Below, one piece after another: positions 34,403 through 43,227 of a stretch of 64,000 nt of DNA. This DNA is from Mumia sp050632745 (GTDB taxonomy: Bacteria > Actinomycetota > Actinomycetes > Propionibacteriales > Nocardioidaceae): positions 128,713-192,712 of the forward strand of contig NZ_JBODSD010000006.1 in assembly GCF_050632745.1 (NCBI RefSeq), in the 5' to 3' direction. The position numbers and the translations under genes are program-made. Position 1 is the stretch's first letter, and each line of letters begins with the position of its first letter. The notes below the pieces were generated by a model. The model did not search any database and was not told the DNA's origin. It was given only the letters and a program-made list of their open reading frames with translations.

Positions 34403-35755
34403 GTGCTCACCGCCTACAGCAGGGTCACGGTCGTGACCGACGAGCGGCGGGTCGACCTCGCGCTCCCGAGCGCGCTGCCGCTGGCCGACGTGGTCGCACA
34501 GGTCATCCGCTACTGCGGCGGGTCCGAGGCTCCGCAGCCCGGCCTCTCGCTCGCCCGCGTCGGCGGAGCACCGCTCGGTCTCGGGCAGACGCTCGAGGAG
34601 GCCGGGGTCCTCGACGGCGACGTCCTGGAGCTGCGTCCGCGCTCCAGCGGCGTGGAGCCCGCCTCGGTCGAGGACGTCCGCGACGCGGTGGAGGACGCCA
34701 CGGAGTCGGCCGGAGGCGCCTGGACGCCGACGACCACCCTGACCTTCTGGATCGTCACCACAGCCGTCGCCCTGGGCGCGCTGGCCGTGTGGAGCGCCGG
34801 GGTGCTGAGCTCCGTCGCACCGGGGTGGCAGACGCCGCCCGCCGGCACCGTCGCCGGTGCGGGGATCGGCAGCGCCGTCGCGCTCGCCGCCCTCTCCGGC
34901 TGGGCTGCCCGAGCCGCCGCACCCTGGTCGGTGCGTCCCGTCCTCGTCGTCGCGCTCGCCTGGGCGTACGTCGGGGGGACTGCGCTCGGCTCCTGGGCCG
35001 AGTGGACCACGCCGCTCACCGCGGTCGTCGCCTTCGCGGTCGTCGCGGGTGTCGCCGGCGTGGCTCGCGCCATGACCCCGCTCGCCACGCCGTACGCCGC
35101 CTTCGCCGCGGTCCTGCTCGTCGTCGCCGCCGTCTTCGCAGTCACCGACTCGTTCGACGTCGATGCCCTGCAGACGCTGCGGATAGTCGTGGTGCTGGCG
35201 CTGCTCGCCGTCGGGATGGCTCCGCGGGTGTCGCTGTCGGTGGGCGGGCTGGCGAGCGCCGACTACCGCGTCCGCCACGTCGGCACGATGTCGCGCGAGG
35301 CGATCCGCGCCCGCTACCGGGAGAGCAACGGGCTCCTCGTCGGCTCGCTGGCCGCGATCGCCCTCGTGACCGGGGTCGGCGGCGTCGTCCTGACCTTCAC
35401 CGACGGGCGCTGGGACCGCTGGCTCGCCCTCGTCGTCGGGCTTCTTGCGCTGTCGCGCTCGCGGATCTTCTCGCGGGTCGCCCACATGCTGCCGCTCCGG
35501 ATCGCGGGGCTGGTCGTGCTTGCCGCCCAGCTGGTCCGCGAGCTGGCCGAGGTCGACGCGACGAGCTGGCTCGTCGTGGCCGCCCTGGTGCTCGGCGCGC
35601 TGGCCGTCGCCGTCGCGTCGATGCAGGTCTCGAGCATCACCCAGGCTCGGGTGAAGAGGCTGCTCAACCTGGTCGAGCTGCTCCTCGTGATCCAGGCCAT
35701 CGTCCTGGCCTGCGGGGCCGTCGGCCTGTTCGCCCGTCTCTCGAGCATGGTCTGA
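34403..35755 (+). CDS. eccD: EccD-like type VII membrane protein
   Basis: 450 residues. An N-terminal ubiquitin-like (YukD) domain at about 1-85 (RVTVVTDERRVDLALPSALP) is followed by 11 hydrophobic helices from about residue 112. This is the architecture of EccD, the channel component of ESX machines. The GTG start lies 134 bases from the divergent eccC. It heads a run of plus-strand genes leading into the Tad locus. Confidence 0.85.
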   Translation: MLTAYSRVTVVTDERRVDLALPSALPLADVVAQVIRYCGGSEAPQPGLSLARVGGAPLGLGQTLEEAGVLDGDVLELRPRSSGVEPASVEDVRDAVEDATESAGGAWTPTTTLTFWIVTTAVALGALAVWSAGVLSSVAPGWQTPPAGTVAGAGIGSAVALAALSGWAARAAAPWSVRPVLVVALAWAYVGGTALGSWAEWTTPLTAVVAFAVVAGVAGVARAMTPLATPYAAFAAVLLVVAAVFAVTDSFDVDALQTLRIVVVLALLAVGMAPRVSLSVGGLASADYRVRHVGTMSREAIRARYRESNGLLVGSLAAIALVTGVGGVVLTFTDGRWDRWLALVVGLLALSRSRIFSRVAHMLPLRIAGLVVLAAQLVRELAEVDATSWLVVAALVLGALAVAVASMQVSSITQARVKRLLNLVELLLVIQAIVLACGAVGLFARLSSMV

Positions 35756-35796
35756 GGAAGTCGATCCGATGGAGACGAAGTCATGAGGGGCGTGCG

Positions 35797-37059
35797 ATGA
35801 CCGACGACCGTCAGCCACCCGAGGGCGAGGACCCGCGGCGCCGCGAGCGTGGGCGCCGTTCGGAGGCGCAGGGCGCCGCGGCCGACCTGGCAAGGATGGG
35901 GATCGACCCCCGCAGCCTCGGGCTGGATACGCCGGCCTCCCAGCAGCCGGAGCACCGCTGGACCCAGGATCCGCACGGCGGCGGCGCCGGAGCGCGTGAC
36001 CCGTGGGAACGCCCGGCGCTGGGCGGACCCGCGCAGGGCGGACCGGCGCAGGGCGGACCCGCGCACGGCGGCCCGGACGACGGCAACGTCGTCGCTCTCC
36101 GCCCGGAGTGGGCCGCGCAGGCCCGTCGCGCGCCCGAGCCCGCCCCGCAGCCTCAGACCCCGACGACGATCCCCGGCTCGGTGCAGCGCGTCCCGAGCCC
36201 GGCGGAGCACGTGGTCGCCACGACGGTCGCCGGGGCGCACGAGGGCCGCGGTGGCGCCTCGTGGGCCCGGGCGGCAGCGCGGGGCCTCGTCACGCTCGAC
36301 GGAGCGTCCGCCGCCGATGCCGAGCGGGCGCTGGTGTCCGCCGTCCGCCGTCGCCAGGCCGGTCGGCGGATGGTCGCCTTCCTCTCCGCGCAGGGCGGGG
36401 TGGGCACGACCACGGTCGCGGCCGGGGTGGGCGCGGTGCTCGCCGCGCTACGGGACGACCGCACGGTGCTCGTCGACGTCCAGGCCGGCACGCCGCCCCT
36501 GAGCGCGTTGCAGGGCGTCCAGGACCCGCACACCGTCCGCCGTCTGCTGTCCGCGCCCGACGCGGCGACGCCGCCGACCGCCCCCAACGGGCTCGCGGTC
36601 GTCGATGGACCCTCGTGGGACCAGCCGCTCGAACGCAGCGACCTCGGTGGCCTCGTGGACCGCCTGGTCGCTCAGCACACGTTCCTGCTCGTCGACGCCG
36701 GGGACGACCCGACCGACGGTGCGTACGCCGCCGTGGCGCGGTGCGACCGCGCCGTGGTCGTCACGGGTCCGGGGGAGATCGGGCTGCGGAGCCTGGAGGT
36801 CGCCCTCGGTCGCCTGGACCGCGTCAACCCTGCGGCGGCACGGACGGCCGTCGTCGTGGTGGTGTGCCGCGAGGAGGGGGATCCCGCCGACGAGGCGCGA
36901 CGCGCCACCGCCGCCGCCGGCGTGGCGGACGGCCAGGTCGTCGTGGTGGGTCGCGACGACGCCCTGCGCCACGGACGCCCGTTCCGCGCCGACCAGGTCA
37001 CCGCCCAGACCCGGCTGGCCCTGCTCCACGTCGCCGCGAGGCTCGCGGACAGCCGATGA
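35797..37059 (+). CDS. EspI-like protein: disordered N-terminus plus MinD-type domain without P-loop lysine
   Basis: 420 residues. The first ~170 are charged and Pro/Gly-rich with tandem GGPAQ repeats (about 77-94). A MinD/ParA-like domain follows from about 190. Its P-loop reads SAQGGVGTTTVA, so both lysines of the KGGxGKT motif are replaced. Layout resembles mycobacterial EspI, encoded in ESX loci and thought to regulate secretion. The ATG at 35797 follows GGGGCGTGCG. Its stop overlaps the next gene by four bases. ATP binding is doubtful. Confidence 0.75.
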   Translation: MTDDRQPPEGEDPRRRERGRRSEAQGAAADLARMGIDPRSLGLDTPASQQPEHRWTQDPHGGGAGARDPWERPALGGPAQGGPAQGGPAHGGPDDGNVVALRPEWAAQARRAPEPAPQPQTPTTIPGSVQRVPSPAEHVVATTVAGAHEGRGGASWARAAARGLVTLDGASAADAERALVSAVRRRQAGRRMVAFLSAQGGVGTTTVAAGVGAVLAALRDDRTVLVDVQAGTPPLSALQGVQDPHTVRRLLSAPDAATPPTAPNGLAVVDGPSWDQPLERSDLGGLVDRLVAQHTFLLVDAGDDPTDGAYAAVARCDRAVVVTGPGEIGLRSLEVALGRLDRVNPAAARTAVVVVVCREEGDPADEARRATAAAGVADGQVVVVGRDDALRHGRPFRADQVTAQTRLALLHVAARLADSR

Positions 37060-37433
37060 GCAGCGCCGACCCCGGCCGTACGCCGCAGCGCCCCGTCCCG
37101 GCACCGCCGGGGGCGCTGGCCCGCACCCCGGACGCGGAGAAGTACGTCCTCGAGGCCGACGCGCTGCGCCGCCGTCAGCTGCGCTCCGCGCTCCTGCACG
37201 GGACCCGCCGCACCTGGCGGGAGCACCGTACGACCTGGCCGGCCGTGATCGCCGGCGTGATCGTCGTGGCGGTGATCGTCGCGGGGATGGCCGTCACCAG
37301 CGCCTACCAGCGCCAGCAGGACATCCAGGAGCGGCAGGAGCGCGAGCGCAACAGCGCGGGAGTTCCGTCGGCCACCGCGACGCCGCCGCCTGCGACCCGT
37401 GCCCCGAAGAACGCCGAGAAGACGGGCGGATGA
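37056..37433 (+). CDS. Small single-pass membrane protein
   Basis: 125 residues: a basic N-terminal half (LRRRQLRSALLHGTRRTWRE), one helix (about 65-85, VIAGVIVVAVIVAGMAV), then a charged, Pro/Thr-rich tail. It overlaps the EspI-like gene by four bases and is followed by the Tad genes. I recognise no family; it may link the secretion genes to the envelope. Confidence 0.7.
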   Translation: MSSADPGRTPQRPVPAPPGALARTPDAEKYVLEADALRRRQLRSALLHGTRRTWREHRTTWPAVIAGVIVVAVIVAGMAVTSAYQRQQDIQERQERERNSAGVPSATATPPPATRAPKNAEKTGG

Positions 37434-37505
37434 CGGCGCTGGTCCGTACCACGTGTAGTTTGTCCCCTTGATGCTGACGCTCGGGCATTAGCTGGAGGCC
37501 CCCAC

Positions 37506-38171
37506 ATGTCCAAGTTGCCGACCACTTCCGAGGCGCGCACGTCTGCGCGCCTCCCGTCCACGCGCGAGCGCCGTCCGGCGCTGGCGGCGCTGGCGGTGAT
37601 CCTCATCGTCGGTGGTGCCCTGCTGTCGGGGTGGATCGCGATGAGCTCGGGTGACCGCGCCGACTTCCTCAAGGTCGAGGGCGAGGTCGCGCAGGGCCAG
37701 CGCCTGACCGCGGGCGACCTCGGCACCGTCTCGCTGCCTGAGGGCTTCGACGGCGGCGTGCCCGCGGGCGACCGCGACGCGGTCGTCGGCCAGTACGCGA
37801 CCGCGCGGCTGCTCGACGGCACGGTGCTGTCGCCGTCGATGGTGGCGGAGTCGACCGGTGTCGGCGAGGGCAAGGCGCAGTTCCCGATCCAGACCCCCGC
37901 GACGCGCTCGCTCACCGAGCTGCGCGGTGGCGCGCCGGTGGGCCTCTACCTGTCCGGTGGTGGCGGCGGCGCAGACCGCGGGATCGCCGCCGAGGTCGTG
38001 CAGGTCGGCGAGGTCGACGGCGGTGCTCTGAGCTCCAGCCAGGAGATCACCGTCCTCGTGAGCGTCGACGCCAGCTGCGGTCCGCGGCTCGCGAACGCGT
38101 TGGCGGACGACTCGGTCTACCTCGCGACCGTCGGCGAGGGCGCCGACCTCGACGACACCTGCGGCGGCTGA
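37506..38171 (+). CDS. SAF-domain protein, CpaB-like Tad component
   Basis: 221 residues: a cytoplasmic leader, one helix (about 28-48, ALAALAVILIVGGALLSGW) and an SAF domain (AQGQRLTAGDLGTVSLPEG) as in CpaB/RcpC. CpaB-like proteins help build the Tad pilus on the outer face of the membrane. The tail contains two Cys (SCGP and DTCGG). It starts the Tad operon after a 72-base gap. Confidence 0.8.
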   Translation: MSKLPTTSEARTSARLPSTRERRPALAALAVILIVGGALLSGWIAMSSGDRADFLKVEGEVAQGQRLTAGDLGTVSLPEGFDGGVPAGDRDAVVGQYATARLLDGTVLSPSMVAESTGVGEGKAQFPIQTPATRSLTELRGGAPVGLYLSGGGGGADRGIAAEVVQVGEVDGGALSSSQEITVLVSVDASCGPRLANALADDSVYLATVGEGADLDDTCGG

Positions 38172-38172
38172 C

Positions 38173-39033
38173 ATGGCGCTGATCGCCCTCGCCTCCGCCA
38201 AGGGCGCTCCCGGCGTGACGACGACGTCGCTCCTGCTGGGGGCGCTGTGGCCGCGCCCGGTGGTGGTCGCCGAGTGCGACCCCTCCGGCGGCGACGTCGC
38301 GACGCGCATGCCCGGCGCCGACGGCGGGGCGCTCGACCCGCAGACGGGCCTGCTGAGCCTGGCCGCGGCCGGCCGGCGCTCGCTCTACCCGGAGCTGGTG
38401 GACGCCCACACGCAGCAGGTGGTCGGCGGGCTCGAGGTCCTGCTCGGCCCTCCGTTCCCCGAGCAGGCGGGCGGGCTCCAGACGGCCTGGCCCCAGCTCG
38501 GCCCGCTGCTGGCCCGGCTCCCGCAGCACGACGTGGTCGCGGACCTGGGACGCGTCGGCGCCCTGACCCCGCAGAACGCGCTGCTCGCCAGCGCGGACGC
38601 CGTCGTCCTCGTCGTGGACACCGCCCCGAGCAGCGTCGTCCACCTCCGACACCGCCTCCGTCCGGTCTCCGACGCGGTCGGCGGGGCGTACGGGGCTCCG
38701 CTCCACGTCGCGGTCGTCGCGCCACCCAAGCGCACGCAGACCGTACGCGAGATCCGGGACGCCCTCACCGCGACGGACGTGGCGCTCGCCGGCGTGCACC
38801 ACCTCGCGTACGACGAGCGCGGCGCCCACCTCTTCCAGGGGCAGACCGTGGCGCGCCCCGACAAGCTCGCCCTGGTCCGCTCGGCGGGCCCGCTCGTCTC
38901 CGAGCTCGCCGCCGCGGTCGCGCACGGCTCGCCGCAGCCAGGGCCCAGCGCCGCTGACGTGGCGCCGGCGCCTGCGCCGCCGGGCGCCACGGCCGGACCT
39001 GACCACGGATCCTGGACGGGGGCGCACCGATGA
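38173..39033 (+). CDS. TadZ/CpaE-like MinD-type ATPase
   Basis: 286-residue MinD-family protein, likely guiding the Tad machine to its place at the membrane. The P-loop is ASAKGAPGVTTTSL (K10 kept, Val at the GK lysine position). Its strands fit the fold (VVVAECDPSGGDVA, DVVADLGRVGAL, AVVLVVDTAPSS). The C-terminus is a Pro/Ala-rich tail of about 35 residues. It overlaps tadA by four bases. Confidence 0.82.
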   Translation: MALIALASAKGAPGVTTTSLLLGALWPRPVVVAECDPSGGDVATRMPGADGGALDPQTGLLSLAAAGRRSLYPELVDAHTQQVVGGLEVLLGPPFPEQAGGLQTAWPQLGPLLARLPQHDVVADLGRVGALTPQNALLASADAVVLVVDTAPSSVVHLRHRLRPVSDAVGGAYGAPLHVAVVAPPKRTQTVREIRDALTATDVALAGVHHLAYDERGAHLFQGQTVARPDKLALVRSAGPLVSELAAAVAHGSPQPGPSAADVAPAPAPPGATAGPDHGSWTGAHR

Positions 39034-40334
39034 TCGACCACACGCTCGTCCGCACCCTGCGCGGGCAGGTCGCGGACCGTCTCAACGAGCAGCGCCGCCG
39101 CGACCAGGCGGCGGGCCTGGCTCCGATGTCCACCGACGACGAGCGCGAGTACGCCCGTTCGCTGATCGTGCAGGTCCTGGAGGACCACGCGCGCTACGAG
39201 ATCGCCGAGGGCCGCACGCCCATCCAGCCGGACGTGGAGGCCGAGCTCGCCGGTGCCATCCACTCGGCGCTGTTCGGGGTGGGCCGGCTGCAGCCGCTGC
39301 TCGACGACCCCGAGGTCGAGAACATCGACATCAACGGCTGCGACCAGGTGTTCGTCCAGTACGGCGACGGACGCGAGGAGCGCTACCCGGCGGTCGCCGA
39401 GACCGACGAGGAGCTCGTGGAGCTGATCCAGGTCCTCGGCGCCCACTCGGGGCTGTCGAGCCGGCCGTTCGACTCGGCGAACCCGCAGCTGGACCTGCGC
39501 CTGCCCGACGGGTCGCGTCTGTCGGCGGTCATGAACGTCTGCTCGCGCCCCGCGGTGTCGATCCGCAAGGCGCGCATGTCCAAGGTCTTCCTGGACGACC
39601 TCGTCGCCAACGGCACGATGTCGGAGGACCTGGGCGACTTCCTGAAGGCCGCCGTCGCCGCGCGCAAGAACATCATGATCGCGGGGGCCACGAACGCCGG
39701 CAAGACGACGATGCTGCGTGCGCTCGCCAACGAGATCCCGCCGCACGAGCGCATCATCACCGTCGAGCGTGCGCTCGAGGTCGGGCTCGGCGAGACGCCG
39801 GAGCTCCACCCGAACGTCGTCTCGTTCGAGGAGCGGCTGCCCAACTCCGAGGGACTCGGCGGCGTCACGATGGCCGAGCTCGTCCGGCGCTCGTTGCGCA
39901 TGAACCCCTCGCGCGTCATCGTCGGCGAGGTGCTCGGCGACGAGATCGTCACGATGCTCAACGCGATGAGCCAGGGCAACGACGGCTCGCTGTCGACGAT
40001 CCACGCCAACTCCTCGGTCGAGGTGTTCAACCGCATCGCCACGTACGCCCTGCAGGCTCGCGAGCGTCTCCCGGTGGAGGCGACGCACCTGCTGGTCGCC
40101 GGCGCGCTCGACTTCGTCGTCTTCATGCGCAAGCACAACGACGCCCACCTCGGCGGCGGCCAGGCCCGCGTCGTCGAGAGCGTTCGCGAGGTCGTGGGCT
40201 TCGACAGCCAGGTGCTCTCGTCGGAGGTGTTCGCGCCCGATGCCGAGGGACGCGCCGTCGCCCACGCGCCGATCTCGTGCGCGGAGGAGCTCGCGGGGTA
40301 CGGCTACCAGCCGTTGGTGCACGGAGGCTGGTGA
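39030..40334 (+). CDS. tadA: TadA/CpaF pilus assembly ATPase
   Basis: 434-residue secretion ATPase of the type II/IV (CpaF) family that powers pilus assembly. Walker A GATNAGKT is at 218-225, the Walker B region is VIVGEVLGDEIV and the His/Asp boxes NDGSLSTIHANS follow. Length is typical. The stop shares one base with the tadB start. Confidence 0.95.
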   Translation: MIDHTLVRTLRGQVADRLNEQRRRDQAAGLAPMSTDDEREYARSLIVQVLEDHARYEIAEGRTPIQPDVEAELAGAIHSALFGVGRLQPLLDDPEVENIDINGCDQVFVQYGDGREERYPAVAETDEELVELIQVLGAHSGLSSRPFDSANPQLDLRLPDGSRLSAVMNVCSRPAVSIRKARMSKVFLDDLVANGTMSEDLGDFLKAAVAARKNIMIAGATNAGKTTMLRALANEIPPHERIITVERALEVGLGETPELHPNVVSFEERLPNSEGLGGVTMAELVRRSLRMNPSRVIVGEVLGDEIVTMLNAMSQGNDGSLSTIHANSSVEVFNRIATYALQARERLPVEATHLLVAGALDFVVFMRKHNDAHLGGGQARVVESVREVVGFDSQVLSSEVFAPDAEGRAVAHAPISCAEELAGYGYQPLVHGGW

Positions 40335-41221
40335 TGGAGGAGCTGCGCGTCCCGCTGGCGCTGACCGCCGGTGCCCTGGTGGGCGTCGGCGGGCTGATCC
40401 TGCTGCTCGCGCTGCGCCCCCGCGAGGCGCGCCCGCCGATGCTCCGCCGGAAGAACTCGGCCCGTCGGACCGAGCGACAGGTACGCCTGGCCGCGGCCGG
40501 CGTGATCGCGTTCGCGCTGACCCTGCTCGTCACGCGCTGGATCGTGCTCGCCGCCGTGATCGGGGCCGTGGTGGCGCTCTGGGACCGCCTCCTCGGCGGG
40601 GGCCGGGCGGAGCGCGACGCGATCGTGCGCGCCGACGGGCTCGCCGCATGGATCGAGGCGCTGCGTGACACCATCGCCGGCGCCGTGGGGCTCGAGCAGG
40701 CGATCCCGGCGACCGCGAAGAACGCGGCACCGTCGATCCGTCCGTCCCTCAACCTCCTTGTCGACCGGCTGCGCGTCCGTGAGCCGCTCCCGGACGCGCT
40801 GATGCGCTTCGCCGACGACCTCGACGACCCGTCGGCCGACGTCGCGGTGGCCGCGCTGGTGCTCAACGCGCGGCTGCGGGGCCCGGGCCTGCGCGAGGTG
40901 CTGTCGGCCCTCGCGGAGTCCGCCCGCGCCGAGCTCGACGTACGCCGCCGGGTCGAGTCCAGCCGGCGCAGCACCCGCCGCAGCGTGCAGATCGTGGTCG
41001 GCGTGATCGTCGCGGTCGCCGGAGCGCTGGTCCTGTTCAACCCCGCGTACGTCGCCCCGTACGGCACCTTCGTCGGCCAGCTGGTCCTCGCCGCGGTCCT
41101 CGCGATGTTCGGTGCGGCCGTTCTCTGGATGCGGAAGCTGTCCGGGGTCGAGCAGCCCGAGCGGTTCCTGATCTCCGCGAAGCCGACCCGGTCGCGCGAG
41201 AGGCGGGTGGTGTCGCGATGA
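40334..41221 (+). CDS. tadB: TadB-like membrane platform protein
   Basis: 295 residues. Two hydrophobic stretches lie near the N-terminus (about 8-28 and 50-82), then a T2SS-F type domain (WIEALRDTIAGAVGLEQAI), then a C-terminal pair of helices. With TadC it forms the inner-membrane platform for TadA. It overlaps tadC by four bases. Confidence 0.9.
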   Translation: MEELRVPLALTAGALVGVGGLILLLALRPREARPPMLRRKNSARRTERQVRLAAAGVIAFALTLLVTRWIVLAAVIGAVVALWDRLLGGGRAERDAIVRADGLAAWIEALRDTIAGAVGLEQAIPATAKNAAPSIRPSLNLLVDRLRVREPLPDALMRFADDLDDPSADVAVAALVLNARLRGPGLREVLSALAESARAELDVRRRVESSRRSTRRSVQIVVGVIVAVAGALVLFNPAYVAPYGTFVGQLVLAAVLAMFGAAVLWMRKLSGVEQPERFLISAKPTRSRERRVVSR

Positions 41222-42114
41222 TGCTGGCGATGCTCGCCGGGGCCGCCGTCGGCGCCGGCATCCTCATCCTCGTCCGCATGGCCGTACGCCCGGTGCCGGG
41301 CGTGGCGGCCACGCTGGCGCGGGTCGACGGTGCGAAGCGGCGCGCCCGGCCGCGTCCCGGTGCCGAGGACGGCAAGAAGCCGGACATGATCGACCGCTGG
41401 CGCACGTCGGTGGGGGAGCGGTTCGAGGACGAGGTCTCCGCCCGGGGGTGGTCGTTCACACGGACCCGCGCCGACCTCGCGGTCGTCGACCGCCCGTTCG
41501 CGCAGCACCTGGGGACCAAGGTGCTGCTGGCGCTGGCCGCGCTGGTGTGGTTCCCGATGATCTTCACCCTGCTGGGCTACGACCCGTTCGGCGTGCCCGC
41601 GGTGGTCACGATCCTTTTCGCCGTGGGTGCCTTCTTCCTCCCGGACGCAGAGCTGCATCGTGACGCCGAGAAGCGCCGCCGTGACTTCCGCCACGTCACC
41701 GGATCGTTCCTCGATCTCGTCGCCATGAACCTGGCCGGGGGTCGTGGTCTCCCCGAAGCGCTCCTCGCGGCGTCCACGGTCGGCGACCACTGGGCCATGG
41801 TCCGCATCCGCGAGGCGATCACCAACGCGCGCCTCTCCGGCCGCACCCCGTGGGAGGGCATCGCCCAGCTCGGGCAGGAGCTCGGTGTAGACGAGCTGCG
41901 AGACCTTGCCTCTACGCTGGGGCTGGCCGGTGACGAAGGCGCTCGCATCCGTGAGAGTCTTCTCGCACGGGCGAACAGCATGCGACGCCGCGAGCTCGCC
42001 GACATCGAGGGAGCTGCCGGAGAGAGCTCGCAGTCGATGCTGGTGGCGCAGCTGCTCATGTGCGTCGCCTTCTTGGTCTTCCTGGCCTATCCCGCGGTGT
42101 CGAAGCTCGGGTGA
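41218..42114 (+). CDS. tadC: TadC-like membrane platform protein
   Basis: 298 residues, T2SS-F type domain in the second half (LDLVAMNLAGGRGLPEALLA) and four helices in pairs. It is the second platform protein of the pair with TadB. Confidence 0.9.
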   Translation: MMLAMLAGAAVGAGILILVRMAVRPVPGVAATLARVDGAKRRARPRPGAEDGKKPDMIDRWRTSVGERFEDEVSARGWSFTRTRADLAVVDRPFAQHLGTKVLLALAALVWFPMIFTLLGYDPFGVPAVVTILFAVGAFFLPDAELHRDAEKRRRDFRHVTGSFLDLVAMNLAGGRGLPEALLAASTVGDHWAMVRIREAITNARLSGRTPWEGIAQLGQELGVDELRDLASTLGLAGDEGARIRESLLARANSMRRRELADIEGAAGESSQSMLVAQLLMCVAFLVFLAYPAVSKLG

Positions 42115-42140
42115 CGTCGTGCAGCAAGGAAAGGAACAAC

Positions 42141-42353
42141 ATGTACTCACAGGTGCTGGCCGCTCAGGTGCTGATCGCGAAGGTTCGCGGTCGCGCCGCC
42201 GCGGCGCGACGCGAGGGCCGTTCCGAGGTCGGGGCCTCCGCGATCGAGTGGGCGATCATCTCTGCGATCGTGGTCGCCGCGGCCCTGCTGATCGGGGTGG
42301 CGATCAACAACGTGGTCAACAACAACATCGACCAGATCAACGAAGGCGGCTGA
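42141..42353 (+). CDS. Flp-type pilin
   Basis: 70-residue prepilin. After a basic leader comes the processing motif G-ASAIE (Glu at +5) and the hydrophobic helix WAIISAIVVAAALLIGVAI, ending in a polar Asn-rich tail. It is the likely major pilin. The ATG at 42141 follows AAGGAAAGGAAC. Prepilin peptidase is not encoded in the window. Confidence 0.9.
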   Translation: MYSQVLAAQVLIAKVRGRAAAARREGRSEVGASAIEWAIISAIVVAAALLIGVAINNVVNNNIDQINEGG

Positions 42354-42781
42354 GCCTAGGGGCTCGCCGCCGGCTCGGCCGGGGCGAACGAGGCGCGAGC
42401 GCGGTCGAGTTCGCGGTCATCGCGCCGATCCTCCTCCTGCTGGTGTTCGCGACGATCCAGGTCGGGCTGTACATGTACGCCCGCAACGTCGCGCAGACCG
42501 CGGCGCGGGAGGGCGTCTCGTACCTCCGTCTCGCCGGTGACAACCCCAACGCCGGCGCGTACCTGGCCAACGCCGAGGAGCTGAGCGTCGGCTACGCCGA
42601 CAAGCTAGGACGGCTGGATGCCGTCAGTGCCGACGGGTCGATCGACGAGACGACCGGCCGGGTGACGATGGTCGTGCAGGGCGAGGCCGTGCTGCCGCTG
42701 GGCGGTCGGATCACGGTCGTGCAGTCCGCCGACGCGACGCTCGAGCAGTTCCGCGTCGATCCGCGGAGCGTGGCGCCGTGA
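42350..42781 (+). CDS. TadE-like pseudopilin, apparent CTG start
   Basis: 143 residues: a basic leader, the same motif G-ASAVE, then FAVIAPILLLLVFATIQVGL and an extracytoplasmic domain. No ATG, GTG or TTG is in frame before the helix. The best start is CTG at 42350, overlapping the Flp stop and six bases after GAAGG. The alternative is that a start lies outside the usual codons. The stop overlaps the next gene. Confidence 0.75.
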   Translation: MSLGARRRLGRGERGASAVEFAVIAPILLLLVFATIQVGLYMYARNVAQTAAREGVSYLRLAGDNPNAGAYLANAEELSVGYADKLGRLDAVSADGSIDETTGRVTMVVQGEAVLPLGGRITVVQSADATLEQFRVDPRSVAP

Positions 42782-43227
42782 GGGCCCGGCGGGACGACAG
42801 CGGCGCTTCCAGCCTCGAGCTCGTGATCCTCGCGCCGTTCGTGATGATGCTGATGATGCTCATCGTCGCGTTCGCGCGCTACGCCCAGGCCGAGAACCTT
42901 GTCGACCAGGCGGCTCGTGACGCGGCACGGGCGGCCACGGCGCAGAACGACCGTACGGCGGTGGCGGGCATCGCAGCCTCGGCCGTCGCGTCGACGATGG
43001 ACGACGCACCGCAGAGCTGTCGCGACACGGCGAGCGCCGGTGCACCGGTGCTCAACGGCAAGGCCTTCACCGTGCCGGACCCCGACGACGCCGACGAGGT
43101 CGCCTCGGTGACCATCACGGTCACCTGCACGCTGAGCACGGGCGACCTGAGCTTCTTCCCGTTCTGGGAGATCCAGGTCGAGCGCACGTTCACGAGCCCG
43201 CTCGACCGCTACCGGGGCTACCGATGA
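42778..43227 (+). CDS. TadE/TadF-like pseudopilin
   Basis: 149 residues, GTG start. It carries the motif G-ASSLE and the helix LVILAPFVMMLMMLIVAF, followed by a domain with a Cys pair (QSCRDTA and VTCTLSTG). It has the third copy of the G-ASxxE site in this operon. Confidence 0.85.
   Translation: MRARRDDSGASSLELVILAPFVMMLMMLIVAFARYAQAENLVDQAARDAARAATAQNDRTAVAGIAASAVASTMDDAPQSCRDTASAGAPVLNGKAFTVPDPDDADEVASVTITVTCTLSTGDLSFFPFWEIQVERTFTSPLDRYRGYR

Noticed and set aside
33298..35796. Upstream extension of the EspI-like frame across eccC and eccD
   Set aside because: Runs over eccC on the other strand and eccD in another frame; the ATG at 35797 fits a normal start.
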